NCBI RefSeq assembly: GCF_001400735.1
Contig: NZ_LJPW01000108.1
Span: forward strand, 44,060 to 108,059
Direction: 5' to 3'
Source of the DNA: Pseudomonas caricapapayae
Lineage (GTDB): Bacteria; Pseudomonadota; Gammaproteobacteria; Pseudomonadales; Pseudomonadaceae
DNA: 64,000 nt
The translations under genes were made by a program, and so were the position numbers. Positions 19,478-28,868 of this stretch are shown here, in pieces. Numbering within the stretch: position 1 is the stretch's first letter; every line of letters begins with the position of its first letter. The notes below the pieces were generated by a model. That model searched no databases, was not told where the DNA came from, and was given only the letters and a program-made list of their open reading frames with translations.

Positions 19478-21169
19478 ATGAGCGAAAGCTTTGCAGAACT
19501 TTTTGAAGAAAGCCTAAAGACCCTCAACCTTCAGGCCGGTTCGATCATCACCGCTATCATCGTGGATATCGATTACCAGGCAGGTTGGGTTACGGTTCAC
19601 GCCGGTCTGAAATCTGAAGGCCTCATCCCGCTGGAACAGTTCCACAACGACGCTGGCGAGCTGACCATCAAGATCGGTGATGAAGTTCACGTTGCGCTGG
19701 ACGCGGTCGAAGATGGCTTTGGCGAAACCAAGCTGTCCCGCGAAAAAGCCAAGCGTGCCGAGTGCTGGATCGTTCTGGAAGCGGCTTTCGCGGCTGAAGA
19801 AGTGGTCAAGGGCGTTATCAACGGTAAGGTTAAAGGCGGCTTCACTGTCGACGTTAACGGCATCCGTGCGTTCCTGCCTGGTTCTCTGGTTGACGTCCGC
19901 CCTGTGCGCGACACGACTCACCTGGAAGGCAAAGAGCTCGAGTTCAAGGTCATCAAGCTGGACCAGAAGCGCAACAACGTTGTCGTTTCCCGTCGCAGTG
20001 TCCTGGAAGCCGAGAACAGTGCCGAGCGCGAAGCTCTGCTCGAGTCCCTGCAGGAAGGTCAGCAAGTCAAAGGTATCGTCAAGAACCTCACCGATTACGG
20101 CGCATTCGTCGATCTGGGTGGCGTCGATGGCCTGCTGCACATCACCGACATGGCCTGGAAGCGTATCAAGCATCCATCGGAAATCGTCAACGTTGGCGAC
20201 GAGATCGATGTAAAGGTCCTGAAATACGATCGCGAGCGCAATCGTGTTTCCCTGGGTCTGAAGCAACTGGGTGAAGACCCATGGGTTGCTATCAAGGCTC
20301 GCTACCCGGAAAGCACTCGCGTTACCGCGCGTGTCACCAACCTGACCGACTACGGCTGCTTCGCAGAACTGGAAGAAGGCGTGGAAGGCCTGGTACACGT
20401 TTCCGAAATGGACTGGACCAACAAGAACATCCACCCTTCGAAAGTCGTTCAGGTTGGCGACGAAGTGGAAGTCATGGTTCTGGACATCGACGAAGAGCGT
20501 CGTCGTATCTCCCTCGGCATCAAACAGTGCAAATCCAACCCGTGGGAAGATTTCTCTGGCCAGTTCAATAAGGGCGATAAAATCTCCGGCACCATCAAGT
20601 CGATCACCGATTTCGGTATCTTCATTGGTCTGGACGGCGGCATCGACGGTCTGGTTCACCTGTCCGACATCTCCTGGAACGAAGTGGGCGAAGAAGCCGT
20701 ACGTCGCTTCAAGAAGGGCGACGAGCTCGACACCGTGATCCTGTCTGTTGATCCTGAGCGTGAGCGTATCTCGCTGGGTATCAAGCAACTGGAAAGCGAT
20801 CCGTTCTCCGAGTACGTCACTGTCAATGACAAAGGCGCTATCGTTCGCGGTACCGTTAAAGAAGTTGATGCCAAAGGCGCTATCATCACCTTGGCCGACG
20901 ACATCGAAGCGACTCTGAAAGCTTCCGAAATCAGCCGTGACCGCGTTGAAGACGCGCGCAACGTTCTGAAAGAAGGCGAAGAGATCGAAGCGAAGATCAT
21001 CAGCGTTGACCGCAAGAGCCGCGTAATCAGCTTGTCCATCAAGTCGAAAGACGTTGAAGACGAGAAAGAAGCCATTCAGAGCCTGCGTAGCAAGCCTGAA
21101 GTCGCTGAAAGCACTGGTCCTACCACCATTGGTGACCTGCTGCGCGCGCAAATGGAAAAACAGAACTAA
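19478..21169 (+). CDS. rpsA: 30S ribosomal protein S1
   Basis: The 563-residue protein holds six S1 RNA-binding repeats; the later four carry well-conserved [15 protein letters not shown] blocks such as [16 protein letters not shown]1 binds mRNA and helps start translation on the 30S subunit. Length agrees with the usual 555-565 residues. ATG 19478 follows AACAGGAAT. Codon use is strongly biased, as expected of a very highly expressed gene. A strong terminator follows. Confidence 0.98.
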   Translation: MSESFAELFEESLKTLNLQAGSIITAIIVDIDYQAGWVTVHAGLKSEGLIPLEQFHNDAGELTIKIGDEVHVALDAVEDGFGETKLSREKAKRAECWIVLEAAFAAEEVVKGVINGKVKGGFTVDVNGIRAFLPGSLVDVRPVRDTTHLEGKELEFKVIKLDQKRNNVVVSRRSVLEAENSAEREALLESLQEGQQVKGIVKNLTDYGAFVDLGGVDGLLHITDMAWKRIKHPSEIVNVGDEIDVKVLKYDRERNRVSLGLKQLGEDPWVAIKARYPESTRVTARVTNLTDYGCFAELEEGVEGLVHVSEMDWTNKNIHPSKVVQVGDEVEVMVLDIDEERRRISLGIKQCKSNPWEDFSGQFNKGDKISGTIKSITDFGIFIGLDGGIDGLVHLSDISWNEVGEEAVRRFKKGDELDTVILSVDPERERISLGIKQLESDPFSEYVTVNDKGAIVRGTVKEVDAKGAIITLADDIEATLKASEISRDRVEDARNVLKEGEEIEAKIISVDRKSRVISLSIKSKDVEDEKEAIQSLRSKPEVAESTGPTTIGDLLRAQMEKQN

Positions 21170-21184
21170 GTTCTGCTTCTCCAC

Positions 21185-21216
21185 AAAAAAGGACGACTTC
21201 GGTCGTCCTTTTTTAT
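21185..21216 (+). terminator. Rho-independent terminator of rpsA
   Basis: A stem AAAAAAGGACGAC/GTCGTCCTTTTTT with a TTCG tetraloop lies 15 bp after the rpsA stop. It is a textbook terminator that also reads well on the minus strand. Confidence 0.95.
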
Positions 21217-21397
21217 TTCCGTTGCTCAAGCCTCACAGACCCGTACATTACGAATGTCGGCGGTAGGCACAGCATAGCCCGCTAAATGCCCTCAGTAGCC
21301 TCTCAAGACCGTCCTGTTTTCTTTGATTGCTCCAGCTCTGTTCCAAGAGGGTTCGGCTGTAATGCGGGTGTAATCTGCTCATGCCCTGTAGACAGGG

Positions 21398-21428
21398 TTG
21401 AACATAAGTCAATAGATGGGCTGTTCAA
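21398..21428 (+). promoter_or_regulatory. Inverted repeat upstream of ihfB
   Basis: TTGAACA (21398-21404) and TGTTCAA (21422-21428) form a 7-bp inverted repeat 17 nt apart, 65 bp before ihfB. The spacing would suit a dimeric regulator, or TTGAAC may serve as a -35 box. No firm -10 was found. Confidence 0.3.
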
Positions 21429-21493
21429 AATCATCCGGTCATGCTAAAACCTTCCAAGCGCTGATCTAGCTGCTTGAAAAAGAAGGGAAAAAT

Positions 21494-21790
21494 ATGACGA
21501 AGTCGGAGTTGATCGAACGAATTGTCACCCATCAAGGGCTGCTCTCATCCAAGGATGTCGAGCTGGCCATCAAGACCATGCTTGAACAAATGTCCCAGTG
21601 CCTGGCGACCGGTGACCGAATCGAAATTCGGGGTTTTGGCAGCTTTTCGCTGCATTATCGTGCACCGCGAGTAGGGCGCAATCCGAAGACCGGTCAATCG
21701 GTCAGCCTCGACGGCAAGTTTGTCCCACATTTCAAGCCGGGCAAGGAGCTGCGAGATCGGGTCAATGAGGATGAAGAAGAGGGCTTTTAA
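21494..21790 (+). CDS. ihfB: Integration host factor subunit beta
   Basis: The 98-residue HU/IHF-family protein has the DNA-intercalating arm [13 protein letters not shown] and the beta-type N-terminus [10 protein letters not shown]. With IhfA it bends DNA sharply at specific sites. The position after rpsA and before the LPS locus is the same as in P. aeruginosa (himD). The ribosome site AAGGGA lies just upstream. It is probably cotranscribed with the LapA-domain gene 24 bp downstream. Confidence 0.97.
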   Translation: MTKSELIERIVTHQGLLSSKDVELAIKTMLEQMSQCLATGDRIEIRGFGSFSLHYRAPRVGRNPKTGQSVSLDGKFVPHFKPGKELRDRVNEDEEEGF

Positions 21791-21814
21791 AGCCATCCAC
21801 CACAGGATCACCAG

Positions 21815-22057
21815 ATGCGTATTTTCAAACGAGTCATTTTGATCGTCGCCCTATTGCTTGCTGTTTTGGCAACAACTGTATTCGTGCTCGAAAACCGGCA
21901 ATCCGTTGCGGTGACCTTTTTTGGCTGGTCAGCGCCTCAGCTTCCTTTGGCATTACCCGTAGTCCTTGCTTTGCTTCTGGGCATGGTTATCGGTCCGGTG
22001 CTGACGTGGATAGCCAGCTTCCGTAAAAAACGTACGCCTTCCCCTCGCTCCGTCTGA
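21815..22057 (+). CDS. LapA-domain (DUF1049) small inner-membrane protein
   Basis: This 80-residue protein has two hydrophobic helices (about 5-25 and 43-67) separated by a short ENRQSVAVTFFGW segment, and a basic tail. That matches the DUF1049/LapA (YciS) family, which in Enterobacteria works with LapB in controlling LPS synthesis. No lapB (tetratricopeptide) gene follows here. The role in LPS is inferred from family and from position next to the O-antigen genes. It should not be confused with the Pseudomonas adhesin also called LapA. Confidence 0.82.
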   Translation: MRIFKRVILIVALLLAVLATTVFVLENRQSVAVTFFGWSAPQLPLALPVVLALLLGMVIGPVLTWIASFRKKRTPSPRSV

Positions 22058-22468
22058 GCAGCGCAGATCAAGTGTCGCCGGAGGCATTCCTGGCGGCGTG
22101 ATAGTGCGCATTCTTCACGCCCTCGTACTCAATGAGGTTGCATGCATTGTTTTGCAGTCAGCCTGCACTCCATGCATGTTTCCGTTTTTATCAAAATACA
22201 GGCCTTATAGTTGAGTCAGTTTAGTCCTCTGCTTTATAGGGGATAGTTACTTCTCTATGTAGGAATATTCTCTTTTTTAATTTGATCTCCCATTCTAAAG
22301 GGCTGGCGAGTAGTCTTCACTGACAGCATTTTTTGTTGTTGTTCTGAAGGCCTTATGTCAAGTCTTGAAAATAAGCCGTTCACGTGCAGAATGCGCCCAA
22401 ACTACTGTCCAGATCCGAAGCCGGATGTTGCAAACATCAAGTACAGGCTGGCAAGAAAAGGTAACTGC
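22058..22468 (+). other. AT-rich non-coding spacer before the metallo-hydrolase
   Basis: About 410 bp without a supported gene. The part from about 22130 to 22350 is clearly richer in A+T than the flanking genes, as is common upstream of LPS loci. An in-frame upstream ATG (22355) exists for the next gene but is not preferred. No RNA gene or terminator was recognised. Confidence 0.5.
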
Positions 22469-23911
22469 ATGTCTTATCCGGAAATCATTCATCACGGTGC
22501 TGTCGATACGGTGACGGGCTCTTGCCATCAGCTGAGCATGGACGCATCAAGTAGTCTGTTGATCGACTGTGGGTCGGTGCAGGAACGCGGCGAGCGTGCA
22601 GGGCCTGTCTCGTTCGGGTTAGACCCAGTGAGCATCAGGGCGCTACTGATTACCCATGTCCACAATGATCATGTCGGGCGTATTCCCGAGTTGCTGGCAT
22701 CCGGTTACAAGGGGCCCATATTGTGCAGCGAGCCCAGCGCTCATCTGTTGCCACTGGTTATGGAGGACCTCTTGAAGATCGATTTTGCACACGACCCCGG
22801 GCAGGTCGAGCGCTACCTGGAAGTCATCAACAAGCGAATCATCGCCCTGCCATTCGATAACTGGTTCAGCCTGGTGGACCATGAGTCGCTGCGCTGCCGG
22901 GTTCGGTTGCAGCGTGCCGGACACATACTGGGGTCGGCCTACATAGAGTGCGATCTGCAATACCCTGCACAAGAGCGTTCGGTCAGTGTGGTCTTTTCCG
23001 GTGATCTTGGCGCAAGCCATACCCCCTTTCTGCCTGCCCCGAAGTCTCCCGGGCGTGCAGATGTGCTGATTCTTGAAAGCACCTATGGCGATCGTCTTCA
23101 TCAGGATCGCAGCATTCGCCAGCAAGCGCTCGAGCGGATCATAGACAAGGCGCTAGAAGATAACGGCACTGTTCTGATACCGGCTTTCAGCATCGGTCGT
23201 ACTCAGGAATTGCTCTATGAGCTGGAAGATATTCTGCAGCGTAAAATGCTGTCGAATCATTCGGCTGAACCTCGCGGGCATGTGGGTGGAGAAGAAGTGC
23301 CGACTGCTGATTGGTCAAGATTGCCGATCATCCTCGATTCTCCGTTGGCCAGCCGTTTCACAAAGGTCTATCAGTCATTCGAAGACTATTGGGACGAACA
23401 TGCCCGGTTGAAGCTGGACGTCGGCAGAAAGCCGTTGGGCTTTCAGCAGCTGATTACCATCGATACGCATGAGCAACACCTGCGCACGGTCAATTACCTG
23501 TCCAGCACTGCGCGTCCGGCCATTGTTATTGCCGGCAATGGCATGTGTGCGGGAGGCAGAATTGTCAATTACCTGAAAGCCATGCTGGGCGACACTCGTC
23601 ATAACGTGGTGTTTGTCGGTTATCAGGCCAAGGGAACGCCAGGTGCGGCCATTCAGTTACATGGTCCGCTGGGTGGCTATGTCGAGCTGGATCGCGAGCG
23701 CTTTTATATTCGTGCCGGCATCCATACCGCCAAAGGCTATTCTGCGCATGCGGATCAGGCCGAGCTGGTGGAGTTCGTCACAGGTATGAACCAATGGCCA
23801 GCGCAGATCCGGCTGGTACACGGCGAGGCCGCTGCGAAAAGGGCGCTGGGGAATATTCTGAATCGCAAATATGCGCTGGAAAAAAGAGCCCTGGAACTGC
23901 TTATACCCTGA
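22469..23911 (+). CDS. Metallo-beta-lactamase/beta-CASP fold RNase-type hydrolase
   Basis: The 480-residue protein has the MBL metal motif HVHNDH (His63, His65, Asp67, His68), SGDLG, and beta-CASP motifs ESTYGDR, IGRTQELLYELE, GNGMCAGGRIVNYL and SAHADQAEL. This is the architecture of bacterial RNA-processing exonucleases of the CPSF-73-like group (RNA specificity domain at the C-terminus). The frame extends to ATG 22355, but ATG 22469 has AAAGG 7 nt upstream and gives the MBL domain directly at the N-terminus. Its usual position is not in O-antigen loci, so the link with its neighbours is unclear. Confidence 0.85.
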   Translation: MSYPEIIHHGAVDTVTGSCHQLSMDASSSLLIDCGSVQERGERAGPVSFGLDPVSIRALLITHVHNDHVGRIPELLASGYKGPILCSEPSAHLLPLVMEDLLKIDFAHDPGQVERYLEVINKRIIALPFDNWFSLVDHESLRCRVRLQRAGHILGSAYIECDLQYPAQERSVSVVFSGDLGASHTPFLPAPKSPGRADVLILESTYGDRLHQDRSIRQQALERIIDKALEDNGTVLIPAFSIGRTQELLYELEDILQRKMLSNHSAEPRGHVGGEEVPTADWSRLPIILDSPLASRFTKVYQSFEDYWDEHARLKLDVGRKPLGFQQLITIDTHEQHLRTVNYLSSTARPAIVIAGNGMCAGGRIVNYLKAMLGDTRHNVVFVGYQAKGTPGAAIQLHGPLGGYVELDRERFYIRAGIHTAKGYSAHADQAELVEFVTGMNQWPAQIRLVHGEAAAKRALGNILNRKYALEKRALELLIP

Positions 23912-24124
23912 CAGTGTGCCGGGCACGCTAGTTACCGGCTGGGCGGGTAATAAAATCCACTGTCTGCACCGGAGCCAGATAAGCGTGTGTCACTCCGGGC
24001 AGACGACGGTATGTCGGAGAGTCTGTTAGTTCGGTAGTTATACCTCTCGGTCAGGTTTCATCGCTGCACCGTCTTTTTAAGGCAGCGGGAAAGTTATAAA
24101 ATCAATTTAAGATATTTTTATTGT

Positions 24125-24161
24125 CAAATAGCGCCACATAAGGAATATTTGGCGCTATTTG
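24125..24161 (+). promoter_or_regulatory. Perfect 12-bp inverted repeat abutting the wbpV ribosome site
   Basis: CAAATAGCGCCA (24125-24136) and TGGCGCTATTTG (24150-24161) are perfect complements around a 13-nt loop. The last base is the first G of the ribosome site GGAGAGG (24161-24167). As RNA it would form a strong hairpin directly next to the site; as DNA it could be an operator. Confidence 0.6.
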
Positions 24162-24176
24162 GAGAGGCATTCTTGC

Positions 24177-25154
24177 ATGAGTGGTGATGTTGCATTGGTT
24201 GCGATAACAGGTGCGACAGGTTTCGTGGGCAGTGCTGTGGTTCGCCGATTGATCGAGCGCACCGGCTATTCTGTCCGGGTGGCGGCTAGAGGCGCCTATG
24301 CCCGCACGCAACGTATCAATGTCGTCACCGCGCAGTCTCTGGCACCGGATAACCAATGGGCAAGTCTTGTGACCGGTGCGGATGTGCTTATTCATTGTGC
24401 CGCCCGGGTTCATGTTCTCAATGAAACTGCTGACGAGCCCGATCAGGAGTATTTTCGCGCCAATGTCACTGCGACGCTGAATCTCGCCGAGCAGGCGGCA
24501 GCGGCAGGGGTCAGGCGCTTCATTTTCCTCAGCTCGATCAAGGCCTGCGGCGAGTTCACGCGCCCCGGCGAACCGTTCAGGGCGGACGATCCTTGCCATC
24601 CTCTGGATGCTTACGGCGTCTCCAAGCAAAAGGCCGAAGAGGGCCTGCGCGCGTTGTCCGTCCGGACCGGCATGGAGGTGGTGATCATTCGCCCGGTTCT
24701 GGTCTATGGTCCCGGGGTCAAGGCTAACTTTAGAAGCATGATGCGCTGGCTCGACAAGAGGCTGCCTTTGCCCCTCGGGTCTGTCGATAATCGCAGAAGC
24801 CTTGTGGCGGTGGATAATCTGGCCGATCTGGTAGTGGTCTGCGTCGATCATCCTGCTGCGGCCGACCAGACGTTTCTGGTCAGCGACGGGGACGATCTGT
24901 CCACCACCCGGCTTCTGCGCGAAATAGGCAAGGCCCTCGGCAAACCGGCCCGGTTGCTGCCGCTGCCTGCGCCACTGCTGAAAGGCGTTGCGGCACTGCT
25001 TGGCAAGAAAGCTTTTTCACAACGGTTATGCAGCTCTCTACAGGTCGACATCAGTAAAACCTGTAGGATGCTGGACTGGCATCCACCTGTGAGTATTGAA
25101 AAGGCCATGCAGGATACTGCTCGATATTATCTGGAACATGACAAGCATGATTGA
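24177..25154 (+). CDS. wbpV: NAD-dependent sugar epimerase/dehydratase, WbpV-like
   Basis: The 325-residue extended SDR shows TGATGFVGSAV for NAD, the catalytic Tyr/Lys in YGVSKQKAEE, and RPVLVYGPGVKANF for substrate binding. In pseudomonads the gene before wbpL and wbpM is wbpV, acting on UDP-N-acetyl-sugars for O-antigen. ATG 24177 is set by GGAGAGG 9 nt upstream; the frame's earlier TTG is not favoured. Its 3' end overlaps wbpL by 17 bp, indicating coupled translation. The exact reaction (4-epimerase versus 4-reductase) cannot be told from sequence. Confidence 0.82.
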   Translation: MSGDVALVAITGATGFVGSAVVRRLIERTGYSVRVAARGAYARTQRINVVTAQSLAPDNQWASLVTGADVLIHCAARVHVLNETADEPDQEYFRANVTATLNLAEQAAAAGVRRFIFLSSIKACGEFTRPGEPFRADDPCHPLDAYGVSKQKAEEGLRALSVRTGMEVVIIRPVLVYGPGVKANFRSMMRWLDKRLPLPLGSVDNRRSLVAVDNLADLVVVCVDHPAAADQTFLVSDGDDLSTTRLLREIGKALGKPARLLPLPAPLLKGVAALLGKKAFSQRLCSSLQVDISKTCRMLDWHPPVSIEKAMQDTARYYLEHDKHD

Positions 25155-26163
25155 GTGGCTGTCAGTAATCGTCATTGCCTTTCTGTCTCTGATTCTAACG
25201 GCGTTGCTGCGCAAGTATGCCCTCGCCAGAAGTTTGATCGACGTACCGAATGCCCGCAGTTCGCATTCCATTCCTACGCCTCGGGGCGGCGGCGTTTCCA
25301 TCGTCGTCGCGTTTGTCATGGCGGTGGTCATCCTGGCTTGGATGGGGCATTTGTCTGCCCCGGCTCTTGCCGCAATCGTCGGCTCGGGTGGCCTGGTCGC
25401 TGTGATCGGTTTCATGGACGATCATGGGCACATCGCGGCACGATGGCGCTTGCTGGGGCATTTTGTTGCCGCCGCCTGGGCGTTGTTCTGGCTGGACGGG
25501 CTTGCTCCGATTGACGTCATGGGCTGGACGTTTACGCCTGGTCCGGTCGGACAGGTACTCGCGGCGTTCTATCTGGTATGGATGTTGAATCTCTATAACT
25601 TCATGGACGGTATTGACGGGATCGCCGGTGTAGAGGCGGTCACAGTGTGCATGGGGATGAGCATCATTTATGCCTTGGGTGGCTATGTCGGCTTGTCGTG
25701 GGAAGCACTCTTGCTGGCCGTGGCTGTCGCCGGCTTCCTCTACTGGAACGTTCCTCCAGCGAAGATATTCATGGGCGATGCGGGCAGCGGATTTCTTGGA
25801 ATCGTACTCGGCGTGCTATCTATTCAGGGTTCCTGGGCGTCGCCTCAGTTATTCTGGTCCTGGCTGATTCTGCTGGGTGTGTTTATTGTCGATGCTACCG
25901 TAACGCTTGTCCGGCGTCTGTTACGTAGAGAACGGCTCTACGAGGCTCATCGCAGCCATGCGTATCAGTTCGCGTCGCGCCATTACGGCAGCCATTTGCC
26001 GGTTACGCTGACTGTGGGGCTGATCAATCTGGTCTGGCTGTTGCCTGTTGCGATGTGGGTGGCGCTCGGCGGCGGTGCAGGGCTGATGTGGACGGTAATT
26101 ACCTACGTGCCCTTGATTTTTCTGGCGCTCAGGTTCCGCGCCGGCGAGGCGGAAATCACGTAA
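25138..26163 (+). CDS. wbpL: Polyprenyl-phosphate GlcNAc/FucNAc-1-phosphate transferase, WbpL-like (MraY/WecA family)
   Basis: This 341-residue protein has about ten membrane helices with cytoplasmic loops holding the family residues: GFMDDHGHI, NLYNFMDGIDGIAG, FMGDAGSG and HRSHAYQ. Such enzymes transfer a sugar-1-phosphate to undecaprenyl phosphate and start O-antigen repeat synthesis at the inner membrane. ATG 25138 is used (ATG 25147 also possible), both inside the 3' end of wbpV. Order wbpV-wbpL-wbpM is as in several Pseudomonas LPS loci. Confidence 0.88.
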   Translation: MTSMIEWLSVIVIAFLSLILTALLRKYALARSLIDVPNARSSHSIPTPRGGGVSIVVAFVMAVVILAWMGHLSAPALAAIVGSGGLVAVIGFMDDHGHIAARWRLLGHFVAAAWALFWLDGLAPIDVMGWTFTPGPVGQVLAAFYLVWMLNLYNFMDGIDGIAGVEAVTVCMGMSIIYALGGYVGLSWEALLLAVAVAGFLYWNVPPAKIFMGDAGSGFLGIVLGVLSIQGSWASPQLFWSWLILLGVFIVDATVTLVRRLLRRERLYEAHRSHAYQFASRHYGSHLPVTLTVGLINLVWLLPVAMWVALGGGAGLMWTVITYVPLIFLALRFRAGEAEIT

Positions 26164-26261
26164 CGAAGCCGTTTTCCGGTTGTCTCACACATGTAGCTGT
26201 TTCATAAATGCCGGTTTAAGTGATGTTCAAACCGGTAGCACAACGGAGCATTATAGAATTG

Positions 26262-28256
26262 ATGAGCAGGTTGCGGGCCAGTTTGCTGGCCCTACCACGC
26301 CGCAAAAAGAGAATAATTCAGGTAGCTGCTGACGTTCTTCTTGTCTGGCTCGCCCTGTGGATGTCGTTTGTCGTACGGCTGGGGATCGACGAGTTGGTCA
26401 ACCCGCTCGAGAAGCACACGTGGCTGTTCATCAGTGCGCCGCTGGCGGCTATTCCGTTGTTCATTCGTTTTGGCATGTACCGCGCGGTAATGCGCTATTT
26501 TGGCAACGACGCCCTGATTGCGATCATCAAGGCGGTCACGATGTCGTCGTTGATTCTCGGCTGCATGGTCTACGTATACAGCAATCACCAGCAATTGGTC
26601 CCGCGTTCGGTCATCTTCAATTACTGGTGGCTAAGCATGGTAATGATTGGCGGCTTGCGTCTTGCCATGCGCCAGTATTTTCTGGGTGACTGGTTCGCGG
26701 CTGCGCAGCACGTACCCTTTGCCAAGAGTGACAACGGTTTGCAGAAGGTTGCCATCTACGGTGCAGGCGCAGCAGGAAACCAGCTGGTCGCTGCATTGCG
26801 AATGGGGCGTTTGATGCATCCGGTGGCGTTCATCGATGATGACGAATCGATTTCCAATCGGGTGATTTCCGGCCTTCAGGTCTACAAGCCACGAAATATC
26901 CAGCGGATGATAGATTCCACCGGTGCCCAGGAAATCCTCTTGGCGATCCCGTCTTCATCGCGCGGGCGTCGTCGGGAAATTCTGGGTTTTCTGGAAGGCT
27001 TTCCGCTTCACGTACGAAGTGTTCCCGGCTTCATGGATCTTGCCGCTGGCAGGGTCAAGGTCGACGATCTGCAGGAGGTCGATATCGCTGACCTGTTGGG
27101 GCGAGATTCCGTCCCGGCCCGAGACAACCTGCTGGAGCATTGCATCAAGGGTAAAACGGTCTTGGTGACCGGCGCAGGAGGCTCGATCGGTTCAGAGCTG
27201 TGCCGGCAGATACTGCTGCTGCAGCCCACTCAGTTATTGTTGCTGGACCATAGCGAGTTCAACCTCTACAGCATCCTCTCCGAACTTGAGCAGCGTGCAG
27301 CTCGCGAGTCTCTTTCGGTCAAGTTATTGCCCATACTCGGTTCGGTACGCAATCATCCAAAACTGCTGTCGATCATGAAAACCTGGAAGGTCGACACGGT
27401 GTACCACGCAGCGGCCTACAAACATGTACCCATGGTCGAGCACAATATTGCCGAAGGGGTCATCAACAATGTCGTCGGTACGCTCAACACCGCACAGGCA
27501 GCGTTGCAGGCAGGGGTTTCCAACTTCGTTCTGATTTCCACCGACAAGGCGGTCCGTCCGACCAACGTGATGGGCAGCACCAAGCGCCTTGCCGAGTTGA
27601 TATTGCAGGCGTTGAGTCGCGAGACGGCCCCCGTGATTTTCGGTGACAAGGCTAACGTGTACCAGGTCAACAAGACGCGCTTCACGATGGTTCGTTTCGG
27701 CAATGTACTCGGGTCGTCCGGCTCGGTCATTCCGCTGTTCCACAAGCAGATTCAGTCGGGCGGGCCGCTGACGGTTACGCATCCCAAGATCACCCGCTAC
27801 TTCATGACCATCCCCGAGGCTGCTCAACTGGTCATACAGGCAGGCTCAATGGGGCATGGCGGAGATGTGTTTGTTCTGGACATGGGCGAGCCGGTCAAGA
27901 TTGTCGAACTGGCCGAGAAAATGATCCATTTGTCCGGCTTGTCCATTCGTTCCGAGAAAAACCCGCAAGGCGATATCTCCATCGAGTTCACCGGGTTGCG
28001 TCCTGGCGAAAAACTCTATGAAGAGCTATTGATCGGGGACAATGTCGTCGCCACCGAACACCCGATGATCATGAGTGCGAATGAAGATTGTCTGCAGTGG
28101 GATGTCCTGAAGGGCCGTCTTACAAAACTGCTGGATGCGGTAGATCGTGACGACTACAACAGTGTGCGTCAATTACTGCGGGAAACCGTCAACGGGTATG
28201 CGCCGGAAGGTGAAATCGTTGACTGGATGTATCAGGAACGCAGCGGCGAAACCTGA
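26262..28256 (+). CDS. wbpM: UDP-N-acetylglucosamine 4,6-dehydratase WbpM (CapD/FlaA1 family)
   Basis: About 664 residues. Four N-terminal membrane helices (to about 140) precede a first Rossmann region (VAIYGAGAAGNQL) and the catalytic domain with VTGAGGSIGSE near residue 304 and STDKAVRPTNVMGSTKR, where Met replaces the usual Tyr of SYK as in WbpM. It makes the 4-keto-6-deoxy precursor for QuiNAc/FucNAc sugars. The frame opens at GTG 26220/ATG 26223; ATG 26262 (MSRLRASLLALPRR) is chosen because WbpM proteins begin in this way, but 26223 is not excluded. Confidence 0.9.
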   Translation: MSRLRASLLALPRRKKRIIQVAADVLLVWLALWMSFVVRLGIDELVNPLEKHTWLFISAPLAAIPLFIRFGMYRAVMRYFGNDALIAIIKAVTMSSLILGCMVYVYSNHQQLVPRSVIFNYWWLSMVMIGGLRLAMRQYFLGDWFAAAQHVPFAKSDNGLQKVAIYGAGAAGNQLVAALRMGRLMHPVAFIDDDESISNRVISGLQVYKPRNIQRMIDSTGAQEILLAIPSSSRGRRREILGFLEGFPLHVRSVPGFMDLAAGRVKVDDLQEVDIADLLGRDSVPARDNLLEHCIKGKTVLVTGAGGSIGSELCRQILLLQPTQLLLLDHSEFNLYSILSELEQRAARESLSVKLLPILGSVRNHPKLLSIMKTWKVDTVYHAAAYKHVPMVEHNIAEGVINNVVGTLNTAQAALQAGVSNFVLISTDKAVRPTNVMGSTKRLAELILQALSRETAPVIFGDKANVYQVNKTRFTMVRFGNVLGSSGSVIPLFHKQIQSGGPLTVTHPKITRYFMTIPEAAQLVIQAGSMGHGGDVFVLDMGEPVKIVELAEKMIHLSGLSIRSEKNPQGDISIEFTGLRPGEKLYEELLIGDNVVATEHPMIMSANEDCLQWDVLKGRLTKLLDAVDRDDYNSVRQLLRETVNGYAPEGEIVDWMYQERSGET

Positions 28257-28415
28257 TCTTATCAGTCATTACGGGGCCTGATCAGCCACAGACATACGTT
28301 GATTGATCTGGACATAGTCGGCAACGCTCGACTTCTTTTCCAGGACGCAGCAGTGCTCTAAGTTTCAGGCACAGCATGTGGAATGCTGCCTTGAACTGCT
28401 ATGGAGCTTTAATCT

Positions 28416-28763
28416 ATGCGAACCAGTATCTTCAGCGCCTTGATCTTTGCTTTGCTCACCAGCACCTCGGTCGCGGTCAACGCCGATCCTTCGTCTCAGC
28501 CTCCGGTGTCTCAGTCAGCCATGATGGAGAACGCAGCGCCCGCTGCTGCTCTTGAGCAACGTAACGACAGGGTCAATCTCAATACCGCTGATGCACAAAC
28601 ACTTCAGAAAGAACTGGCGGGTATCGGCAAGAACAAGGCCGATGCCATCGTTGCCTATCGGGACGCCAACGGCGAATTTACCTCGGTCGATGAGTTGATC
28701 GAAGTGAAAGGCATCGGCAAAGCCATTCTGGAGAGGAATCGCGAGAAACTTGCAATCGACTGA
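28416..28763 (+). CDS. ComEA-like helix-hairpin-helix DNA-binding protein
   Basis: The 115-residue protein has a signal peptide (hydrophobic 4-20, cleavage near VNADP) and a C-terminal double HhH domain, starting RVNLNTADAQTLQKEL and ending GIGKAILERNREKL. Periplasmic ComEA-type proteins bind DNA during uptake. It stands alone after wbpM, as in other pseudomonads, without comEC nearby. A role in competence is family knowledge only. The ribosome site GGAG lies 11 nt before ATG. Confidence 0.85.
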   Translation: MRTSIFSALIFALLTSTSVAVNADPSSQPPVSQSAMMENAAPAAALEQRNDRVNLNTADAQTLQKELAGIGKNKADAIVAYRDANGEFTSVDELIEVKGIGKAILERNREKLAID

Positions 28764-28781
28764 CGGTCCCGGCAACTGAAA

Positions 28782-28814
28782 ACACACAGGCCGATGGTTG
28801 ATCGGCCTGTGTGT
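28782..28814 (+). terminator. Strong hairpin after the ComEA-like gene
   Basis: ACACACAGGCCGAT pairs perfectly with ATCGGCCTGTGTGT over a 5-nt loop, 18 bp after the stop. There is no T tract on either side, so it may act in transcript protection or factor-assisted termination between the convergent genes. Confidence 0.6.
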
Positions 28815-28868
28815 CTGGGAACTTTCAAACGGGCGTTATTGCTCCCGAGAAAGTCTTGTTTTCAATCG

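Noticed and set aside
19514..21229. 571-codon open frame antisense to rpsA
   Set aside because: It mirrors the codon-biased rpsA frame; low-complexity composition and no ribosome site or family resemblance.
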